DNA of 64,000 nucleotides from Diprion similis (lineage: Eukaryota > Arthropoda > Insecta > Hymenoptera > Diprionidae): the NCBI RefSeq assembly GCF_021155765.1, contig NC_060108.1:15463025-15527024 (forward strand), in the 5' to 3' direction. Under the pieces are notes generated by a model. That model was given only the letters and a program-made list of their open reading frames with translations, did not search any database and was not told the DNA's origin. The translations under genes and the position numbers were made by a program. This document shows, piece by piece, positions 56,201 through 64,000 of the stretch. Each line of letters opens with the position of its first letter. The stretch's first letter is position 1.

Positions 56201-59200
56201 ACTTTGCCCTCTGGTATACACAGATGATCTCGGCGTTGAAAATTCCCCGCCGCTGCCGCCGCCAATTACCATCGCGGCTGCGCAAATCTTCTGCAGGATT
56301 TCTCCAAGTGATTTTCACCAACCCCTCCCTCTACCTGCGAGTCTCCATCTCCTCCTTCACCCTTCTCCCTTCTACACCTTGACACTGCGATATTCCTCAT
56401 TCCTTTCGCCACCTTTCGGACCCCGATTCATTCTCTGCTCTGATGCGACACATTCCCCTCGTCACGATAAACTCGTGCCAATTTGCCCGGTTTGCGCCAA
56501 TTAAACTTTCCCCAAATTCAAAATCATCACCTGCATGTCCTCCTATCGCGCGTTATCATCTCTCTTTCTCTCTTTCTCTCTCTCTCTATGAAGGTATTGC
56601 ATCGGCATTACTTCCGTTGTCTTTTGCCTCTACAAGATAGCCTGGAGACGTTGTCTCAAATATTATACCTACTGCATCGATAAATCAATTATCCTCAAAG
56701 CATCCGCGCCTGCAGTCGAGAGAGAGAAAGACAGAAAGAGAGAACGAAACTTTGGCTACTCAGCTGAATCTTTCCATACCGTCTTGCCGCTGCGGAAAGT
56801 AATTCCTTCGGCCGGTGCAGCAGCCAATGCCGAAAGCTCCGAAGTCGTCGCAACGTGGGGATGACGGAGTCTGCACCCTTCGGTGGTGGCCCTTTGGTGT
56901 CCTGGAGGGAAACGGCGAGGAGGCTGGACTGCAGAGGTCACGTGATGGGGCGGTGGGCGGGCTTCAACCTCCCCTACCTGCACTCTTGCCCCCCTCAGAA
57001 GTCACCCTACCCCTCCGTCACTCCGCCACCCTCGAAGAGTTAATCAGCGTAATTGAGGCTTATCTCCCTCCCTCTCGCACCGGGTGGATTTTAGGCGGTG
57101 CAACTCAGCGCGGGCTTGATCTTAGACCATACCCAAGATCCAGGGGTTGTAGGCACGGATCTGAAGCGAGTTACAAAAATGCCACGACGAATATCACAAC
57201 CGATTTCTCCTCCCGCAGACGAAAGCACGCTGCTCGTTGTACAATTCAGCGCTGGTTTCTAGCCGTTCCTGAGTCGGGCTCGCAGGTATCTTTACGATAT
57301 CATCGGCGAGTCGCTCCTGGACGGTTTCTACTTTCTGGGCCTCGGTTTTCGGCCGCTCGACCACCGCGTCCTGCAGCTACCTATCGAAAGACATTACTTA
57401 TCAAACCCTGGGCGACACTGGCACGCGAGCTACGATACAATCTGGTCGTTCGATCATCCTATCACCGAGCAATGCGCGCCCGATTCTTCCTCCTCGAGGG
57501 ACTCCCCAAGGCACAGACCCACGTCCTGCAGACCGCGGCAGCTACCACGGCATCTCGATTCCTCGACAATATACTAATTGGTTCTTGTCCCAACCGGAAT
57601 CAAAAATCCTACTCTTCCTACGCGTCGTGACGACCTTTTTGAATAGCTCACGTAGGAATAGTGATTCGGCGGTAAACCCTGGTGCTTACTTCCACAGAGT
57701 ACCCCGTGACATGTATACCTGCGCGTCCAGGCCTGTTGTAGGAGGCGTTTGTTTCAAGATGGAATGAAAATATGAGACACGCCAGTGGGCACGAGGATTA
57801 AGGAGACCACCGGGTCTCTATGGAAATAATTAAAGATCCATAAAGAGGATGAGCATCGTGTTATGTGGGCATAACGATCGGCGATGAATATTTATGTCGC
57901 TCTTGCGCTTTATAGATCTCGCCTGAAGGCAACGAGTCAACCTGCGCATCGTCAACGCTTGTAAGTATTTATACCGTGGATGATCGTTAGCCGAAAGATC
58001 CATCGATGGATTTCAATTGCCTGTCCGGTTGATCGCTGTATTATTTATTGGCTGACGTCATTTTTACGTATAAAAATTTTAATCTCATCTTGTAATTTCA
58101 TTAGTGGCTGTTTAAGATTTGACAAAATCTGTGCAACTATCTGTCCGATCTTGTGGAACGTTTGAGTCAAAAAATCGTGGATCACAAGAAACGAATAATC
58201 AATGTTGTAGAAATTTTTTTTTTCTTTTTTTTTTTTTACCCACAACTTTACCTAACAATAAGCAGTCAACATAAATCAGTTTGAAGTTTTCATTAGCGTT
58301 CAGTCCTCGCACGTACCACCATTTGTGTAAATTCGCTGCTCAATCGTCACTCGTTTGGTTACGGAGGCACTCGAAGTGTTGATCGATGGTAGACATAATA
58401 TGCGTCCGTATTCGGAGATTAATAATCGGCGACGTGGTCGAGAAGAGAGCTGGGAATTGCCGGGTGAAAGGGCCAAAGTTCGCGGTATTTTTGAACCACA
58501 TCCCGTTGAATGGCCGGCTTCCTTCCCTGATCTATTGATGATTATCAACACGTTTTAGGGCGTAAAAACATCGCGAGAACAGAGTGTGATAATCGATTGC
58601 ACCGGGCTGCCACGATGCCGGCATTTCCGCGAAACGGTGCGGCCCACCGTAAAGGAGCTACTGTGAAAATCGTTAATTGTTAACCGAAGCCTACGTGCAT
58701 GCGGTCCGGTCTTTTAATTGAGACGTGACTCTTCCGCTCCGCGAGACTCGGCTCGAATTTCTATCCAGATTTCACGCTACCCAGGATGCTGGATCTTCCT
58801 GAGTACCGGAATCACAGCTTCACCATGCGAACGCGACTCGAGAAGCTTGTCTTTGGAGGGAAGAATTCTTCCGAAGGAAAAGTTTCGACTGTTGTTAACC
58901 ACGCTTAAAGTAAAACCTTTGGTGTTGTTCAATAATCAAAGTATATACGGTCTTCGAGTAATGCAGAAAAAAAGTTCCACGTATACGGCATGAAGTGAAA
59001 GCGCGCTTGGCAATCTTATTTTTCTTTCCACATAAATTCCCGCAAGTTTTCTTTTTCCTTTCCCGTTTCCTTTTTTTTTCAAATTTCCTGCGTTGTGGTT
59101 AAAAAATCCGCATAAAAAGAATACCAAAGCCAACTTTGGGGGGACGCCTGGGAGGTTGGTTGAAGTTTGCGAAAAATTTCAATATACAAAGCGAAACAAT

Positions 59201-61860
59201 TCGAAGGATTTGCGATGAAACATTCTGCGAACTGCGTTACACGCGCAAGTCTGCAAAGTACAGAATATTTTCGTCCGACCGCAATATGCGTCGTATTCCT
59301 GGAATTTCGAAGTAGCGAACTTGTGATAAAATTAATTTTTCATAACGTAAAGAAAAAAAAAAACAAAAACGTAAAGAAGAGGAGAGAAAAAGCAGTATAA
59401 ACAAAAAGGCAAACTAAAAACCACGTAATGGTTGTACAATTTTTACGCGGATATTCATGCCTACGCATTTTGCGAGTAAATATTCGTTAACATCCGGCTT
59501 TGCCTTAGATTGTGGCTTTTGGACCGTCGCTGTTAAACTTCACACGAGCGGATTGATTGGGCAGAGATCCTCGCGTAGGTGGGCAATAATGGTGGGCCCG
59601 CCTTTCAACCTCTCAACCTTTTCGTATTATAACCTTTATCCGCCACTTTGTGCTCCGTCGCGTCATCCTGCGGGTATGCAAATTGGGCACGTCTACTGCT
59701 CTTCAAATTCTCTCCACGGGATCTCGCGCCTTTATTTCTCTTCTCTTTAACTCCCGACTGCAACCAACCCACGTCCTTTTTCGTTTGTCAGCAGCTTGTC
59801 CAACCTATTCAGCGTTAAACGAGCACTTTGCAAATTTAATACCCGCGCAATTGCTAACGACGGACTCTTGGTCATCGGGATATGTACGCACGTATGCGTA
59901 ACGAGTGCGTTCCTCCTTTTTACCTTTCGTATCCGTTTACCCAGCGAAGGATAATCAAACGGCCTATACCTGCCGAGAGAAAAAGCAAAATATAAGCTTC
60001 AGCAATCCGTAATGGCGGAAGGATTAATGGAAGCACATAAAATATTATACCGCGCAAGTTTGTCGTGATGAAAAAAGCAATTACTCGTTAAAACGGTCGA
60101 CGATCTCGTCCATCAAATCACTTTGAAAAAAAATTGCGCTGACTGAGAAGGGGTTAATCATCTCAATCCTTTCCTTTGACGAGGACCCATGCAGTTGCAG
60201 CCTTGAGGGTATGTTTCGTCGCTTTCAGCCTCCTACATGCGGAACCCTTTTTAGGCTGGAGTAATACTAGAATTAATTATTCCTTTATGCGTTGGTAATG
60301 AATGTACAAACATCCTGACGAGGAGCGAGGGAGGGAGACAGCGAGAGGTAAACCCTTTCAGTCTCGATTCATTCACGCGAAAGCGGCGGAGGATAGGTCC
60401 TGTCAGATAATCGGTTCTCTCTGCCCGTTTATTTTTGTATATTGAAACGGTGCGGCACAACGCGCGGGACCAGCCGATCCCATGAATAGCCTGGGCGTGC
60501 CTGCGACATCTGGGTGTTTTTTGGGCACCATTCGGACTCTATGGGACAACATAATGGCTAATGATGGGGTGTTCTACTCGCATTAGCCCCGCGCAACCCT
60601 CCGGCAGCAGCTAAACTTGATCCCCGGATCACCGGCGAACCTCATCCTACACGTGGAATTATACTGGCGGCGATATCTTGATCCGATTTCTCTCTTGTAC
60701 TACATCAATGGAATACTTTTTATCCCCCTCCTCCCCCCTCTCCGCCCCCCTCCCCCTGCCCGCCAACTGGAGTCTGCGACGAGGACTGAATGCTCGTACG
60801 AACATTACCGAATGTTTGAACCTGTTGAATGAAAAAAGGTGACTTGAAAAATTCTTGCGAGTGGGGGATCAACCTTTGGCGAAATTCCCCAGGGAGATCC
60901 GTTAGGAATATGCTGTTCATTTTCGTGTCAAAGTTACCTACTGGCACTCGATACCATTTTCACAAAAGGTGAGAGGACCTTTCAATTTGTGATTCCCACC
61001 GCTTCTGAAAACCAAGAGGTACTAATTGAAAATGTACCGACAATATTCCCTTTTTCGAAAACCACTGTTCATTGCGATAAACTGTTTTTATTTTGTTAAC
61101 ACTGAAAGAAATATAAGTTCAGAGTTGTCGGGCAAAAAATGTTAGGTAGAATGCAGTAAAGATGGATCCTGAAAGTGCACTTAGGTCCTCAATTCTGCTT
61201 GACGAGAGGACCTTTTCGTTTACCGGGTATTCGAATGATTGGCATCCAGCGATCCCGAGATCTTACTTACAGCACTCGGAGCGGAGGTCAAAAAGATTCT
61301 TTGAAATGCACGCCATATTGTTAAACGGTTGTCAGTTGTTATTCTTGCGTCGAAGAGCACGCGTATAATCTAACCGTGCGCGCAGGTAGGTAGGTACACA
61401 CTCCGACATGTGTAAGCGCCTTTGTACCTGCAGCTACAGTCACTGTGCCAGGGTGTGCATAAACGTCGTCCCCGCGTCTGTCTTCCTCGTTGTTTACCTG
61501 TTGCCAGATTCCGTTAAGGATATTATGTCTGCGCACATTGTGCGGGCCGTATCTCCCCGTTTCCATCGTACAAGGTTCTACTGTGCTTGAGTGAGTACTC
61601 GTAGGTACCTACCTATATCCGTTTCATTACCGATATTGCTATCCGAGACCTGCTGCCGTCCCGATCGTCGAGTCCGGCTCGAAAAGGCAAGCCTTGTTCG
61701 GGATCGTTCAGCCGTGATCAATTTGTTCGGCAAAGTATCCCGAGGATGATCTGCTTTCGAAGATCAGAGCGACGTAGCCGCCTCGCCTCGCCTCGCCTGT
61801 TTGTGTTTGCACAAACGTTTACCGGTTAAGTAGAAAATCTGCTCACGATAAAAGGAGATC

Positions 61861-61879
61861 CATATCCATATCCATATCC
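61861..61879. repeat. CATATC hexamer repeat
   Basis: Three consecutive CATATC units. Confidence 0.7.
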
Positions 61880-63711
61880 TCGTCATTGTTTTCTATTGTA
61901 TCGCGATCAGCCCGGCTATTACGAGCTTACGAGCTATATCTCCCTTTGCACCCGTTTCATTCCGCATTCTAAAGAATCGGGCACCGAGAAGCGATTCTTC
62001 ATATCCGGTCCTCGACTCGCAACAAATCGGTCCAGACGCCTTCGACCCGAAACTTATATCTTCAGCCGAAAATCCACGGCTTACCATTAACAGCACGTGG
62101 TCTTGGCCATGCGAAATCCTCCAGCAGCAAATGCACCGGGCCAGAAATTTTAGGGACAAACGTACCGGGTTCGAAACGCGTTGTTACAGGTCCGATTGAA
62201 AACTGAGCTACAAGATTGTCGTGTTAAATTTCAAACATTGCGAGGAAAAGTACAACGTCTAGGGTTGATTCGTGTTGCATTTAAACACGTGGAGTTGAAA
62301 AACTGTACCAACGTTAGAATCACGTCCGAGTCACGATTGACGAGGTTGCGCTTTGGACGTCCTATACTAAAAGCATAGGTACAACGAGTACAAAGATCAA
62401 GTCGAGGGAATCAGTTCCCACAATCCTCGGCTCGGGCCACCGTCGTCGTGTGGAGTCGTCCTCCATGCTCCATGACCGGGTATTACGACAAAAGGTTTCC
62501 TCCTGCAACGGTATTTGAAATAAATAAAATGAGAAAATAAGATAAATGTTCATGGGTGGAGCGGCGAGGCGGTGCCCTGCTCATTGCCACCTCCTGACGT
62601 TCGGTCGGCCAACACCATCGCGTGGGCGCTCTGCAGCTCCGCCAAGCCGGGTATTCTTTTCTCTATTCCTCTTCTCGCCTCTCTCCCCTTCTCTCCTTCA
62701 TTCTCCTCCTCGTCCTCCTCTTCTTCGAGGGTGGAGGACCACGCAGCCTTGCTCAGCTCGCGCGCCCGGAGGGTCCACCGATTAAAATCTTGCCACCTAC
62801 GAACACGCCGCCCTTCTTCAGGGTGCCGTGTGGGGATCCAGTATGGCTAATCGGCGCTGTTTTACACGCTCCATGCGTGATTAGGATCTTAACACCTACG
62901 CCTCGCATGTTTCGACCTTAGGGCTCTGATTCCGGCCTCTCGAACCGCCCTGCGATTCGGTCCTTCCAAGTGTCGCGTTAAGGTTGCACGTATCCTTTCC
63001 CAATCGTGCCTGAATCCGTCAAATGAATAATCGAGTATCAAGTGTGAGAAGCATGCAGCTTTTCTCGCTGTTAAAAATATTTGCTTGTTGATCTGTTCCG
63101 ACTACAAATCTACCGGTACTATCACTGCGTAAATTAGACTTGTGAAACTCGCTGTACTCGGGATCTAGGATCTTCCATGCTTAAGATTGTTCTTCTTACG
63201 CGAAGAAAATAAAACTGTCAAGCGATTGATTGAATATCGTCAGTGTATGATCTATGAAGAAGCGAAGGTGGGTCTAATTGGATTCGATGGTCTTGCCAAG
63301 TGGGAAAAATAAAAACTGTGGGATCTCGATAGCCGCGGTGAGATCTAATTTCTTGACGATGTATCAATCACTGTACCTCAAAATACGTTTCCCACAGCAT
63401 GAAACGGGACCTTCCGCACCCGAAACATCATCCGCTGGGTTCCTCTTCGTACTCTTGAACTCTTTTCAAAGAATTGAACGACTATTCTTCCGCCCCGTTT
63501 TCTTCTCTCCTTTTTTTTCTTTTTTTCTTTTAATGAGTTTCAACGAAGTACCTAGCCTCGTTTGTTCGATTCAAGGTTCTGGCCATACGCTTACCCACCT
63601 GCAGCCTACCTACCTACCAGATTTGCTGCACGGTGGTCCATTTACTCGACTGTCTTTTACTCGCTGTTGAACTCGGTAAGAAGTTTATCGTATAATCGAT
63701 CTGCAGCGATA

Positions 63712-63746
63712 AGTGATCAGTGATCAGTGATCAGTGATCGGTGATC
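63712..63746. repeat. AGTGATC heptamer array
   Basis: Four exact AGTGATC units and a fifth GGTGATC. The overlaps create palindromic TGATCA at each internal junction. Confidence 0.9.
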
Positions 63747-64000
63747 GCGCACAAGGATCTTCGAAGGCATCGAGTCCGACCGCGTCTTTCCATCTGTCCC
63801 CTTCTCAATACCGACGTCCTGTAGCTACAGCCATAGCTCCCCCGCGTCCAAAGATTGACTCTCCGATCTGAGAGGGACGTCTCAATACAGCCGCATCATT
63901 GCATATAATAATCGGACAATGCGAGTCGAGATATTATCGCCGTGCATTGTAATGCGTGTATAATAACGCAATTAACACTTCTTTGTTGAGCGGGAATCGT

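Larger units (their letters stand above)
54788..64000. other. Upstream flank of Wnt10, no gene recognised
   Basis: No exon of a known family was found. In other insects Wnt10 lies beside Wnt6 and Wnt1, so a further Wnt gene may begin beyond the window. The longest open frame, 56815-57630 (+), has arginine- and proline-rich composition without domain or splice support. Many simple repeats occur. The interval probably includes Wnt10 promoter and regulatory DNA next to 54788. Confidence 0.4.

Noticed and set aside
62546-62921. Several overlapping Ser/Pro/Leu-rich plus-strand frames
   Set aside because: Produced by a CTC/CTT-rich stretch; all three frames are open at once, as expected of low-complexity DNA.

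Overview
This is a eukaryotic nuclear window from an insect. It has spliced genes with short AT-rich introns, no operons, and recognisable ninaC, Wnt10, BTB and chitin-binding (peritrophin-like) genes. Hymenoptera is my best guess, but nothing in the window proves the order. No virus, plasmid, CRISPR array, rRNA or tRNA gene was recognised.

Layout. Positions 1-15,300 are gene-dense: HSBP1 (+), CIBAR1/FAM92 (-), a two-exon gene for a small secreted cationic peptide (-), SERGEF (-), CDC23/APC8 (+), a three-domain chitin-binding secreted protein (+), and a Pro/Asn-rich protein with a short ENY2/Sus1-like motif (-). Positions 15,300-18,300 hold no recognised gene but carry a cluster of five related small hairpin motifs inside a possible LTR-like remnant. 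Positions 18,312-24,863 are a BTB gene with mutually exclusive 3' modules, one a BEN domain and one a pair of C2H2 fingers. Positions 26,859-37,233 are ninaC (class III myosin with an N-terminal kinase), rebuilt as 23 in-frame coding exons. Positions 44,857-54,787 are Wnt10, with four coding exons spread over 10 kb. The rest (24.9-26.9, 37.2-44.9 and 54.8-64 kb) is non-coding as far as I can tell, with many simple repeats.

Exon chains were built by hand from splice signals, reading phase and remembered family alignments. HSBP1, CIBAR1, the peptide gene, SERGEF, CDC23, the chitin-binding gene, both BTB isoforms, ninaC and Wnt10 all close in frame from ATG to stop.

Most notable: an apparently undescribed secreted peptide precursor whose mature end is a lysine-rich amphipathic helix; a textbook U12-type AT-AC intron in HSBP1, with a second, atypical U12-like intron in neighbouring CIBAR1; a covarying hairpin cluster near 17 kb; an ENY2-like motif in an otherwise unrecognised protein; and linkage of ninaC to Wnt10.
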